From DASXSB01 sp036506275 (GTDB lineage Bacteria > Methylomirabilota > Methylomirabilia > Rokubacteriales > CSP1-6): DNA of 7,698 nucleotides. The DNA is taken from contig DASXSB010000142.1 of NCBI GenBank assembly GCA_036506275.1, positions 1 through 7,698 of the forward strand. The letters run 5' to 3'. Positions within the stretch are counted from its first letter, which is position 1; the number at the start of each line of letters is the position of its first letter. The translations under genes and the position numbers were made by a program. The notes under the pieces were generated by a model that saw only the letters and a program-made list of their open reading frames with translations, was not told the DNA's origin and made no database searches. Shown in pieces: positions 1 to 5,960 of the stretch.

Positions 1-495
1 GCCTTCGACCTGGCGCGCGGCGCGCACGTTCTTGGCATCGGCGTCGACGACCTCTTCCATCACCCAGTACGCGCACGGCCACTCGAGGATCTCCGCCACC
101 TGCACGGGCACCGCCCCCATGTCGTCGTCGATGGCCTGGCGCCCGAAGAGCGCGAGGCCGGGCGCCTCCTGCTTGATGACGGCCGCCAGCGCGCGCGCCG
201 TCGCCAGCGTGTCGGCGTTCGCCCACGCGGGATCGTTCAGGTGGATGGCGCGGTCGCAGCCCATGGCCAGACACGAGCGCAGCGCCTCCTTCACGCGATC
301 CGGCCCCAGCGACACCGCGATCACCTCGCCCTGGCCGCGCTTCTCCTTGATGCGCAGGGCCTCCTCCACCGCGAACTCGTCGTAGGGCGAGACGATCCAC
401 GTCACGCCGGCGGTCTCGATCGTCTTGCCGTCGCCCGCGATCTTGACCTGGGTGGCGGTATCGGGCACCTGCTTGATGGCCACGACAATCTTCAT
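1..495 (-). CDS. etfB: Electron transfer flavoprotein subunit beta (partial, C-terminal part beyond left edge)
   Basis: This is the small subunit of the ETF heterodimer, which takes electrons from acyl-CoA and other flavin dehydrogenases and passes them to ETF:quinone oxidoreductase. The first 165 residues are present; the family is usually about 250-260 residues, so roughly one third is cut off by the window edge. Visible signatures are the N-terminal strand with VAIKQVPD (residues 4-11), the SPYDEFAVEEALRIK helix start (36-50) and the nucleotide-binding stretch LFGRQAIDDDMGAVP (116-130), which binds AMP in typical ETFs. The ATG at 495 is preceded by AGGAGAG seven bases upstream, a good ribosome binding site. 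The gene starts 22 bases after the stop of the GntR regulator gene and is probably cotranscribed with it; etfA would be expected next, outside the window. Identity is firm from the motifs; the physiological dehydrogenase partner cannot be seen. Confidence 0.93.
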   Translation of the reverse strand, partial: MKIVVAIKQVPDTATQVKIAGDGKTIETAGVTWIVSPYDEFAVEEALRIKEKRGQGEVIAVSLGPDRVKEALRSCLAMGCDRAIHLNDPAWANADTLATARALAAVIKQEAPGLALFGRQAIDDDMGAVPVQVAEILEWPCAYWVMEEVVDADAKNVRAARQVEG

Positions 496-517
496 GACGT
501 TGCTCTCCTGGCAGAAG

Positions 518-1258
518 TCATCGCTCACCCACGTCGCCGGCCTCGTAGCGGAGCTCTCGCGTGATCCGGAAACGGTCACCGGGAATGAAGACGCGATCGA
601 ACACGGTGGGCGCGCTCCCCACGTAGGAGATCCGCTCGGACGCGAACGCGGGCACCGCCGCGCGACAGCCGAGCTCGCGCGCCTCGCGACGTCCGAGCCG
701 AACCGCGGACACCGTCTCCGACGCCCGCTCGATGGTGAGGCCGAGCTTGAACTCGAGCACGTGGTGGAGCGGCGTGAGGGCGAGGTCGGCGCGGATCACT
801 TCCTCCCCCAGCCGTCCGGGCAGGTACGAGCGCTGGAGACTCATCGGGTGACCGTCGACGAGTCGCAAGCGCTCCACCTCGAGCACGCGCGCGCGCGGCG
901 CCACGCCGAGCGCGGACGCCACCCGTCGGTCCGGGACGACGAAGCGCGAGCCGAGGAATCGTGTCGAAACGTGCTCGCCCTGAGCGGTGAGATCTCCGGC
1001 GAAACGGCGGAGCTGGAGGATGTCGTAGTCGATGGAGGGTGCCGCCACGAACGTTCCGAGCCCGTGACGCCGGACGATGAGATGCTCGCGCTCGAGCAGC
1101 TCCAGGCCTTGCCGCAACGTCATCAGGGTCACGCCGAAGTGCTTCGCGAGCTGGCGCTGGTTGTCCAGGCGTGCACCCGGCGCCAGATCCCCGCGACGGA
1201 TGCTCTCGCGCAGGGAATCCGCAATCCGGGAATAGCGCGGCACACGAACCTTCACCAT
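518..1258 (-). CDS. GntR-family transcriptional regulator, HutC/UTRA subfamily
   Basis: A 246-residue cytoplasmic DNA-binding regulator. Residues about 5-73 form the winged helix-turn-helix: a helix with RIADSLRESIRRGDL (11-25), RQLAKHFGVTLMTLRQGL (35-52) and the wing with RRHGLGTFVA (63-72). Residues about 80-240 match the UTRA ligand-binding fold, with the usual sequence of features: VLEVERLRLVDGHPM (125-139), SYLPG (144-148), and a late segment with ASERISYVGSAP and FDRVFIPGDRFR (206-231). Length is normal for the subfamily. The ATG at 1258 is preceded by GAGGT four bases upstream. The recognition helix is unusual: the conserved SR pair of GVSRxTVR is TL here, so one arginine position is lost. 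The gene lies directly upstream of etfB on the same strand, so it probably controls a catabolic pathway delivering electrons to ETF, and possibly its own promoter. The effector is unknown. Confidence 0.9.
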   Translation of the reverse strand: MVKVRVPRYSRIADSLRESIRRGDLAPGARLDNQRQLAKHFGVTLMTLRQGLELLEREHLIVRRHGLGTFVAAPSIDYDILQLRRFAGDLTAQGEHVSTRFLGSRFVVPDRRVASALGVAPRARVLEVERLRLVDGHPMSLQRSYLPGRLGEEVIRADLALTPLHHVLEFKLGLTIERASETVSAVRLGRREARELGCRAAVPAFASERISYVGSAPTVFDRVFIPGDRFRITRELRYEAGDVGER

Positions 1259-1275
1259 CGGACCTCGCCGTCGGT

Positions 1276-1285
1276 GTTCTAGAAC
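1276..1285. promoter_or_regulatory. Perfect palindrome, candidate operator of the GntR regulator
   Basis: GTTCTAGAAC is a perfect 10-base palindrome located between the predicted minus-strand -10 box and the gntR start codon. An overlapping inverted repeat, AACTC-N6-GAGTT (1283-1298), extends to within one base of the -10 box. GntR dimers bind short inverted repeats, and autoregulation from such a position is common in the family, so this is a reasonable operator candidate. Its sequence is not the classic GT-N-TA-N-AC type, which would be consistent with the altered recognition helix of the protein. Binding is inferred only. Confidence 0.35.
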
Positions 1286-1299
1286 TCTCGGGCGAGTTC

Positions 1300-1329
1300 A
1301 TTGTATGGCCGCTTCCACGATGGGCGCAA
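1300..1329 (-). promoter_or_regulatory. Candidate sigma-70-type promoter for gntR-etfB
   Basis: On the minus strand, TACAAT (1305-1300) is a five-of-six match to the -10 consensus, and TTGCGC (1329-1324) lies 18 bases upstream as a weak -35 match with the key TTG. Transcription would start about 1290-1295, giving a leader of roughly 35 bases before the ATG at 1258 that contains the palindrome. Assigned by eye from consensus only. Confidence 0.45.
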
Positions 1330-1481
1330 GCAACTGCGGTCCGGGAAAGAGAAACCAGGTCTCGATCCTGGGTAAACGGACGCCGACTTGCATCCTTCTG
1401 GCGTGGGGTGAGGCCGCGGAAGTCCTCGTTTTTGGTGCGACGCCCGGTTCGGTACGGGTCTTGCTCTAGAGAGCTTTGAGC

Positions 1482-1586
1482 ACGGCGGAAAGCTGCGGTA
1501 CCGGTTCTGAGTACACCGGGCCGTATCTCCTAGCGGAACGCCCGCTTGACCGCGCCCATTCGCCCCTGTGGGTGCGGTCTTTTTTT
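1482..1586 (+). ncRNA. Possible structured small RNA ending at an orphan terminator
   Basis: The plus strand contains a series of hairpins that ends in a strong intrinsic terminator. An outer stem ACGGC/GCCGT (1482-1486 with 1520-1524) sits directly on an inner stem CCGGT/ACCGG (1501-1505 with 1515-1519). A second hairpin AGCGG/CCGCT (1532-1536 with 1542-1546) follows, and then the terminator stem (1548-1579). No plus-strand protein gene precedes the terminator within this gap. I found no clear plus-strand promoter, and the structure does not match 6S RNA, tmRNA, RNase P, SRP RNA or a riboswitch that I know, so the 5' end and even the existence of the RNA are uncertain. Short stems are frequent by chance at high GC. 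Confidence 0.3.
1548..1586 (+). terminator. Intrinsic (rho-independent) terminator, plus strand
   Basis: The stem GACCGC (1548-1553) pairs with GCGGTC (1574-1579), continues through a G-U pair (1554/1573) and CCCA/TGGG (1555-1558 with 1569-1572), encloses a 10-base loop, and is followed by seven T residues (1580-1586). This makes 11 base pairs plus a T-run, a textbook terminator. It works in the plus direction only: on the minus strand the run of A precedes the hairpin. The convergent trpD gene ends 27 bases beyond it. It may protect trpD from antisense transcription or end a plus-strand RNA. Confidence 0.75.
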
Positions 1587-1612
1587 GCCTGTTTCCGCCG
1601 CCGGGAGGCCGG

Positions 1613-2683
1613 CTACTTCTCCGCCGCCAGGCGCTGGCTCACGCTGATGAGCCGATCGAGCGCTCGGCCCGCCGCCCCGCTGTCGATGGAGTGGGCGGCC
1701 AGGCCCACGCCCTCCTTGAGATCCCGCGCCTTGAGCCCCGCCACGAGGGCGGCCGCCGCGTTCATGAGCACGATGTCCCGCCGGGGCCCGATCTCCCCCA
1801 CGAGGAGGGCGCGGATGATGGCCGCGTTCTGGTCGCGGTCGCCGCCCTTGAGATCGCCGATGGAGGCGCGCGCGAGCCCGAAGTCCTCCGGGCGCACCGT
1901 GAACGTGCGCACCACGCCCTCGCGAACCTCCGCCACGCGGCTTTCCCCGGTGTTCGAGATCTCGTCCAGGTTGTCGGCGCCGTGCACCACGAACGCACGC
2001 ACGGTGCCGAGCTCGGCGAGCACGCGCGCGAGCGGCTCCGTGAGCGAGGCCTGGTACACGCCGATCACCTGCGCGTTGGCGCCGGCCGGATTGGTGAGGG
2101 GCCCGAGCATGTTGAAGACGGTGCGGATGCCCATCTCGCGACGGGCGGGCATCACGTGCTTCATGGCCGTGTGCAGGAGGGGCGCGTAGAGGAAACCGAT
2201 GCCGACCTCGGCGATGCAGCGACTGACTTTTTCGGGCGCGAGGTCGAGGCTGATGCCGAGCGCCTCCACGACATCCGCGGAGCCACAGAGGGAGGAGACG
2301 GAACGATTGCCGTGCTTGGCCACGCGGAGGCCGGCGCCGGCGACGACGAAGGCGGTGGCGGTGGACACGTTGAAGGTGCCCGCGGCGTCACCGCCGGTGC
2401 CGCAGGTGTCGATCAGCATCTCGCGGTCGGTGCCGGTGAGACCGGCCACGTCGGCGCCGACCGTCCGCACGTGCACGGCCTTCTGCCGCATCACCTGCGC
2501 GAAGCCGATGAGCTCCTCCACCGTCTCGCCCTTCATGCGGAGCGCGGTGAGGAAGGCGGCGATCTGGGCGTCGGTGGCGCCGCCCGACATGATCGCCTCC
2601 ATCGCCGCCGCCGCCTCGATACGGGTGAGATGGCGCCCGTCGACGAGCGCGCGCACCGCCTCCGTGATGATGGGGCTGGTCAT
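1613..2683 (-). CDS. trpD: Anthranilate phosphoribosyltransferase
   Basis: This cytoplasmic enzyme transfers phosphoribose from PRPP to anthranilate, the second step of tryptophan synthesis from chorismate. The 356-residue protein has an N-terminal helical domain (about 1-70) and a glycosyltransferase family 3 domain. The PRPP site has GTGGD (95-99), NVST (105-108) and KHGNRSVSS (123-131). GIRTVFNMLGPLTNPAG (185-201) carries the arginine expected at the anthranilate site, and NLDEIS (238-243) holds the metal-binding Asp-Glu pair. The reading frame stays open far upstream into livF, but the family N-terminus fits the ATG at 2683; an in-frame GTG lies two codons before it. There is no clear ribosome binding site, and TATAAT lies nine bases upstream. 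It follows livF after 20 bases and is probably the last gene of the liv operon. No other trp genes are present here. All catalytic motifs are intact, so it should be functional. Confidence 0.95.
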   Translation of the reverse strand: MTSPIITEAVRALVDGRHLTRIEAAAAMEAIMSGGATDAQIAAFLTALRMKGETVEELIGFAQVMRQKAVHVRTVGADVAGLTGTDREMLIDTCGTGGDAAGTFNVSTATAFVVAGAGLRVAKHGNRSVSSLCGSADVVEALGISLDLAPEKVSRCIAEVGIGFLYAPLLHTAMKHVMPARREMGIRTVFNMLGPLTNPAGANAQVIGVYQASLTEPLARVLAELGTVRAFVVHGADNLDEISNTGESRVAEVREGVVRTFTVRPEDFGLARASIGDLKGGDRDQNAAIIRALLVGEIGPRRDIVLMNAAAALVAGLKARDLKEGVGLAAHSIDSGAAGRALDRLISVSQRLAAEK

Positions 2684-2692
2684 CGTCACGTC

Positions 2693-2698
2693 ATTATA
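2693..2698 (-). promoter_or_regulatory. TATAAT box just upstream of trpD
   Basis: A perfect TATAAT on the minus strand lies in the 20-base livF-trpD gap, nine bases before the trpD ATG. No -35 element is visible at 16-18 bases (GCCTAC at 17), and there is no extended TG. If it is active, the transcript would start almost at the start codon and be leaderless or nearly so, which would fit the missing ribosome binding site. It could also be chance in an unusually AT-rich short gap. Confidence 0.25.
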
Positions 2699-2703
2699 GG
2701 CGG

Positions 2704-3417
2704 TCAGCGTCCCAGGTAGGCGCGGCGGACGGTCTCCGCCGCCAGCAATCGCTCCGACGGGCCCTCCAGCGCCACTACTCCGTTTTCGAGGACATACGCA
2801 CGCTGCGACAATCGCAAGGCGCGGAGGACGTTCTGCTCGACGAGGAGCACGGTCACCCCCTCGCGATTGATGCGCGCGAAGCTGGCGAAGATCGTGCTCA
2901 CCATCACCGGCGCCAGGCCGAGGGACGGCTCGTCCAGCATGAGCAGGCGCGGGCGCGCCATGAGGGCGCGGCCGATCGCGCACATCTGCTGCTCGCCCCC
3001 CGACAGCGATCCCGCCGCCTGTCCGAGGCGCTCGTGCAAGCGTGGGAACAGATCGAAGACGAGGGCGAGCGTGTCCGCGCGCCGCCGCCGCGCGTCCGCC
3101 GTGCGCGCGCCCAGCTCGAGATTGTCGAGGACGGTGAGCGAGGGGAACAGCTGCCGGCCCTCGGGCACGTGCGCGATTCCGCGCCCCACCACTTCGGCCG
3201 GCGTCAGCCGATCGATCCGCGCGCCATCCAGCTCGATGGTGCCCCGACGCGGGCGCAGGAGGCCGCCGATGGCGCGCAGCGTGGTCGTCTTGCCGGCGCC
3301 GTTGGAGCCGATGAGGGCGACGATCTCGCCCGTCTCCACCCGCAGCGAGACCCCGCGCACGGCCAGCATGTCGCCGTAGCCGACCTCGATCTCGTCAAGC
3401 CGGAGCAGCGTCGACAT
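2704..3417 (-). CDS. livF: Branched-chain amino acid-type ABC transporter, ATP-binding protein LivF
   Basis: The second ATPase of the transporter, acting on the cytoplasmic face of the LivHM channel. The 237-residue protein has all ABC motifs: Walker A GSNGAGKTT (37-45), the Q-loop glutamine in EGRQLFP (Q89), signature LSGGEQQ (138-144), and Walker B LLMLDEP (158-164) with catalytic Glu163. The switch position reads VEQN (193-196), as usual in LivF proteins. The C-terminal half has YVLENG (208-213), another LivF trait that separates it from LivG. The ATG at 3417 lies inside the end of livG, so the two genes overlap by 23 bases and are probably translationally coupled. Length and motifs are standard. 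The substrate is not set by this subunit. Confidence 0.95.
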   Translation of the reverse strand: MSTLLRLDEIEVGYGDMLAVRGVSLRVETGEIVALIGSNGAGKTTTLRAIGGLLRPRRGTIELDGARIDRLTPAEVVGRGIAHVPEGRQLFPSLTVLDNLELGARTADARRRRADTLALVFDLFPRLHERLGQAAGSLSGGEQQMCAIGRALMARPRLLMLDEPSLGLAPVMVSTIFASFARINREGVTVLLVEQNVLRALRLSQRAYVLENGVVALEGPSERLLAAETVRRAYLGR

Positions 3418-4132
3418 GCTCGTCGCCGAGATACGCCTCGATCACGCGCGGGTCGCGGGCGACGGCGTCCGGCGCTCCCTCCGCGATGCGCTCGCCCCCG
3501 CTGATGACGACGATGCGCTGCGCGAGCGCCATCACCGCCCGCATGACGTGCTCGATGAGGAGAATGGCGACGCCGCGGCCGTTGATGCGGCGCACGAGGT
3601 CGACGATCCGCTCCGTCTCCGCGTCGTTGAGACCGGCCATCACCTCGTCCAGGAGCAGCAGCGCGGGCTCGGTGGCGAGGGCGCGCGCGAGCTCGAGGCG
3701 CTTGCGCTCCGCCAACGTCAACCCTCCGGCCGGACGATCGTGCGCGCGCGCGAGCCCGACCTCCTCCAGCACCGCGCGCGCCCGCGCCTCCGCCGCCCGG
3801 AGCTGGGGGTGGCGCGCGAGGGCTCCCACCATCACGTTGCGGAGGACGCTGAGGCGCGGAAACGGGCGCACGATCTGGAAGGTGCGGCAGAGGCCGCGCG
3901 CGACGATGGCGTGCGGCTTCTCTCCCAGCACCGAACGCCCGCGGAGCCGGATGTCGCCGCCGTCGGGACGGAGGAAGCCGGAGAGGAGCGCGAAGACGGT
4001 GGTCTTGCCAGCGCCGTTGGGACCGATGAGGGCCAGCATCTCGCCCTCGCGTACGTCGAAAGAAAGGTCCTTCACGGCGTGCAGTCCGCCGAAGCTCTTG
4101 GAGAGCCGGTCGGCCTCGAGCAGCGGCGTCAC
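3395..4132 (-). CDS. livG: Branched-chain amino acid-type ABC transporter, ATP-binding protein LivG
   Basis: The first ATPase of the transporter, 245 residues from a GTG start. Motifs are Walker A GPNGAGKTT (37-45), the Q-loop in FQIVRPF (85-91), the family-specific signature LTLAERKRLELARAL (138-152), and Walker B LLLLDEVMAGL (158-168) with Glu163 and switch His195 in IEHVM. The reading frame is open far upstream through livM, but homology begins at TPLLEADRLSKSFGG, and the GTG at 4132 overlaps the livM TGA (4131-4129) as GTGA. This four-base overlap supports the start and implies coupled translation. There is only a weak ribosome binding site (GGACGAG). The product pairs with LivF to form the ATPase dimer. 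Confidence 0.94.
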   Translation of the reverse strand: MTPLLEADRLSKSFGGLHAVKDLSFDVREGEMLALIGPNGAGKTTVFALLSGFLRPDGGDIRLRGRSVLGEKPHAIVARGLCRTFQIVRPFPRLSVLRNVMVGALARHPQLRAAEARARAVLEEVGLARAHDRPAGGLTLAERKRLELARALATEPALLLLDEVMAGLNDAETERIVDLVRRINGRGVAILLIEHVMRAVMALAQRIVVISGGERIAEGAPDAVARDPRVIEAYLGDEHVDAAPA

Positions 4133-5076
4133 GCGCGCGCTCGTCCGAACACGCGGCGCACGTACGGATAGGCGCCCTGCGGAAGAAACAGCACGACCAC
4201 CACGAGAAGCACGCCGTAGGCGATCAGGTGGGCGCCGTGCCAGCCCCCGCCCGAGAAGTAGAGGCGCGAGAACTCCTGGAGCGGGCTCAGGATGAACGCG
4301 CCGAGGATCGGCCCCGGCAGCGTGCCCGCGCCGCCCACGATGGGGCGGATGATGATCTCCACCGAGAGCGGGATGCCGAACACCGCGTTGGGCTGGAGGG
4401 AGAACAGGTAGTACGCGTAGAACGTTCCGCCGAGGCCGGTGAGGAAGGACGAGACGACCATCGCCAGCATCTTTTCGCGGAAGGCGTCGACGCCGAGCGC
4501 CTCCGACGCGACCTCGTCCTCGCGGATGGCGGCGAGATAGAGACCGGTGCGGTGACGCTCGAGAAGCGCCACCACACCGGTGGCGAGGACCAGCAGCGCG
4601 AGGGCGACGTAGTAGTAGACGCGGTTGTCCTGGAACTGGAACTGCCACGGGTTTCCCGTGAAGGTGATGTAGAGCCCGAGAGCGCCGCCCACGGCATCGA
4701 CGTTGAGGGCGACGATGCGACAGATCTCGGCGAAGGCGACCGTGAGCAGCACGAAGTAGAACCCGCGCAACCCGAACCGGAAGCCGAGAAATCCGATCAC
4801 GGCTCCGAGCCCCGCCGACAGGGCCGCGCCCACGAACATTCCGAGCCACGGGCTCACGCCCGCCCACATCGACAGGACGACGGCGGTGTAGGCGCCCAGC
4901 CCCACGAAGGCGGCGTGGCCGGCGGAGAGCTGGCCGGCGTAGCCGCCCACGATGTTCCACGCCTGCCCGAGATACGCGTAGAAGAAGATGAAGATGAACA
5001 CGGTGACGATGTAGGAGCTGGCCACCGCCGGCAGCACGAGCAGGGCCGCGAGCACGGCCGCTCCCGCCCACCTCAT
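4129..5076 (-). CDS. livM: Branched-chain amino acid-type ABC transporter, permease LivM
   Basis: One of two channel-forming inner-membrane subunits, 315 residues with many hydrophobic segments, starting with helices at about 5-22 and 24-40. Hallmarks are GYAGQLSAGHAAFVGLGAY (45-63), the cytoplasmic coupling loop LAAIREDEVASEALGVD (181-197), which meets the ATPases, and IVGGAGTLPGPILGA (246-260). The ATG at 5076 lies inside the second copy of a 14-base tandem repeat, 10 bases after the livH stop. The ribosome binding site is poor, so translation probably depends on coupling to livH. The stop overlaps the livG start by four bases. Length is normal and no defect is seen. Confidence 0.94.
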   Translation of the reverse strand: MRWAGAAVLAALLVLPAVASSYIVTVFIFIFFYAYLGQAWNIVGGYAGQLSAGHAAFVGLGAYTAVVLSMWAGVSPWLGMFVGAALSAGLGAVIGFLGFRFGLRGFYFVLLTVAFAEICRIVALNVDAVGGALGLYITFTGNPWQFQFQDNRVYYYVALALLVLATGVVALLERHRTGLYLAAIREDEVASEALGVDAFREKMLAMVVSSFLTGLGGTFYAYYLFSLQPNAVFGIPLSVEIIIRPIVGGAGTLPGPILGAFILSPLQEFSRLYFSGGGWHGAHLIAYGVLLVVVVLFLPQGAYPYVRRVFGRARA

Positions 5077-5100
5077 CCGCGCCGACTCATCCGCGCCGAC
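5073..5100. repeat. 14-base perfect tandem duplication at the livH/livM junction
   Basis: Two identical head-to-tail copies (5073-5086 and 5087-5100), reading GTCGGCGCGGATGA on the minus strand. The upstream copy carries the livH stop TGA (5089-5087), and the downstream copy carries the livM ATG (5076-5074). With a single copy, the livH stop and livM start would overlap as ATGA, the commonest coupled junction. The duplication separates them and creates a five-codon ORF, ATG 5090 to TGA 5073, overlapping both. Confidence 0.9.
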
Positions 5101-5956
5101 CGAGAAGTCCCGCCGGCCGCACGAGCAGGATCACGATCAGCAGCGAGAAGCTCAGGAGCTCCTTCAGCGAGGGCGCCAGGAGCACGGCGCCCAGCGACTC
5201 CGCCACCGAGACGAGCAGACCGCCGATGAAGGCGCCGAGCAGGCTTCCCATCCCGCCGACGATGACGACGTTGAAGGAGGTCACCGATCGCGCGAGCCCG
5301 GTGGCGGGCTCGAAAGGCACGAGCGGCGCCACCAGCGCTCCCGCCGCTCCCACGCAGGCGGCGCCCACGCCGAAGGCGATCGCGTACACACGAGCGACGT
5401 CGGTTCCGATCACGAGCGCGCCGTAGGTGTTGTCGGCGGCGGCCCGGATGCTGCGTCCGATGTCGGTCCGGAACAGGAACAGCGAGAGGGCGGCCGTGAG
5501 AGCCACCGCCACCGCGAACGTCACCAGCCGCGCCACGTCGACGAAGAGCGGGCCCAGCCACACGGTGACGCCGCTCAGCACGGACCGCACGCGCCGGGGT
5601 TCCGGACCGAAGGCGAGGAGGGCTGCGTTCTCGAGCACGAGGGCGACGCCGAGCATGAGGAGGATCTGCATCTCGTGGGGCGCGTCCACGATGCGGTCCA
5701 CGAGCCCGCGCTGGATCAGCACGCCCGCCACGAAAAGCGCGAGCGCGCACACCACGAAGCCGAGGTAGGGATCCACCCCCAGCCGCGCCGCCAGCAGCCA
5801 CGCCAGGTACATCCCCCACACCATCATGTCGCCGTGGGCGAAGTTGACGACGCGCATGACGCCGAAGATCAGGCTGAGCCCCACCGCCATGAGACTGTAG
5901 ACGCCGCCGAACAGGATGCCGTTCAGCAGGCCCTGGGCGAGGAGAGTGGGATCCAG
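5087..5956 (-). CDS. livH: Branched-chain amino acid-type ABC transporter, permease LivH (probable CTG start)
   Basis: The other channel subunit in the inner membrane. From the first ATG (5890) the protein would have 267 residues and lose most of its first helix. The same frame upstream encodes LDPTLLAQGLLNGILFGG and then VYSL, a near-perfect LivH N-terminus. From CTG 5956 the length is 289 residues, typical of the family. There is no ATG, GTG or TTG in between, so I chose the CTG, which lies four bases after the livK stop. Hallmarks counted from the CTG are GLSLIFGVMRVVNFAHGD (26-43), the coupling loop SIRAAADNTYGALVIGTD (169-186) and VVIVGGMGSLLGAFIGG (230-246). About eight hydrophobic segments can be picked out. 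The gene identity is firm; the exact start is less so, and a sequencing error at the start codon would explain it equally well. Confidence 0.85.
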   Translation of the reverse strand: MDPTLLAQGLLNGILFGGVYSLMAVGLSLIFGVMRVVNFAHGDMMVWGMYLAWLLAARLGVDPYLGFVVCALALFVAGVLIQRGLVDRIVDAPHEMQILLMLGVALVLENAALLAFGPEPRRVRSVLSGVTVWLGPLFVDVARLVTFAVAVALTAALSLFLFRTDIGRSIRAAADNTYGALVIGTDVARVYAIAFGVGAACVGAAGALVAPLVPFEPATGLARSVTSFNVVIVGGMGSLLGAFIGGLLVSVAESLGAVLLAPSLKELLSFSLLIVILLVRPAGLLGRRG

Positions 5957-5960
5957 CGGC

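Larger units (their letters stand above)
1259..1612. other. Intergenic region between trpD and the GntR gene
   Basis: A 354-base stretch with no convincing protein gene on either strand. It holds, from the gntR side, a perfect palindrome, a minus-strand promoter-like pair, a run of short hairpins and a plus-strand intrinsic terminator, each listed separately. No minus-strand terminator with a T-run was found after trpD, so read-through from the liv-trpD unit into gntR cannot be excluded. No tRNA or known riboswitch core was recognised. Confidence 0.7.

Noticed and set aside
1441..1465. tRNA-like T-arm sequence with GGTTCGGTA
   Set aside because: The stem does not pair over five bases with a seven-base loop, and no acceptor, D or anticodon arms can be built around it.
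1493..1505. T-box-like GGTACCG sequence near 1497
   Set aside because: The longer T-box consensus, specifier stem and an adjacent aminoacyl-related gene on the right strand are missing; the match is a short palindrome.
1568..2719. Long plus-strand frame of 383 codons opposite trpD
   Set aside because: It is rich in His, Arg, Gly and Asp, as shadow frames are, has no domain, and is antisense to a trpD gene with all catalytic motifs.
2684..2983. Upstream extension of the trpD frame by about 100 codons
   Set aside because: The extension overlaps the end of livF, shows no similarity to the TrpD N-terminus, and the ATG at 2683 gives the normal family start.
4133..5071. Upstream extension of the livG frame through livM
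   Set aside because: It overlaps the well-supported livM gene; the GTG at 4132 with a GTGA overlap fits homology and length.
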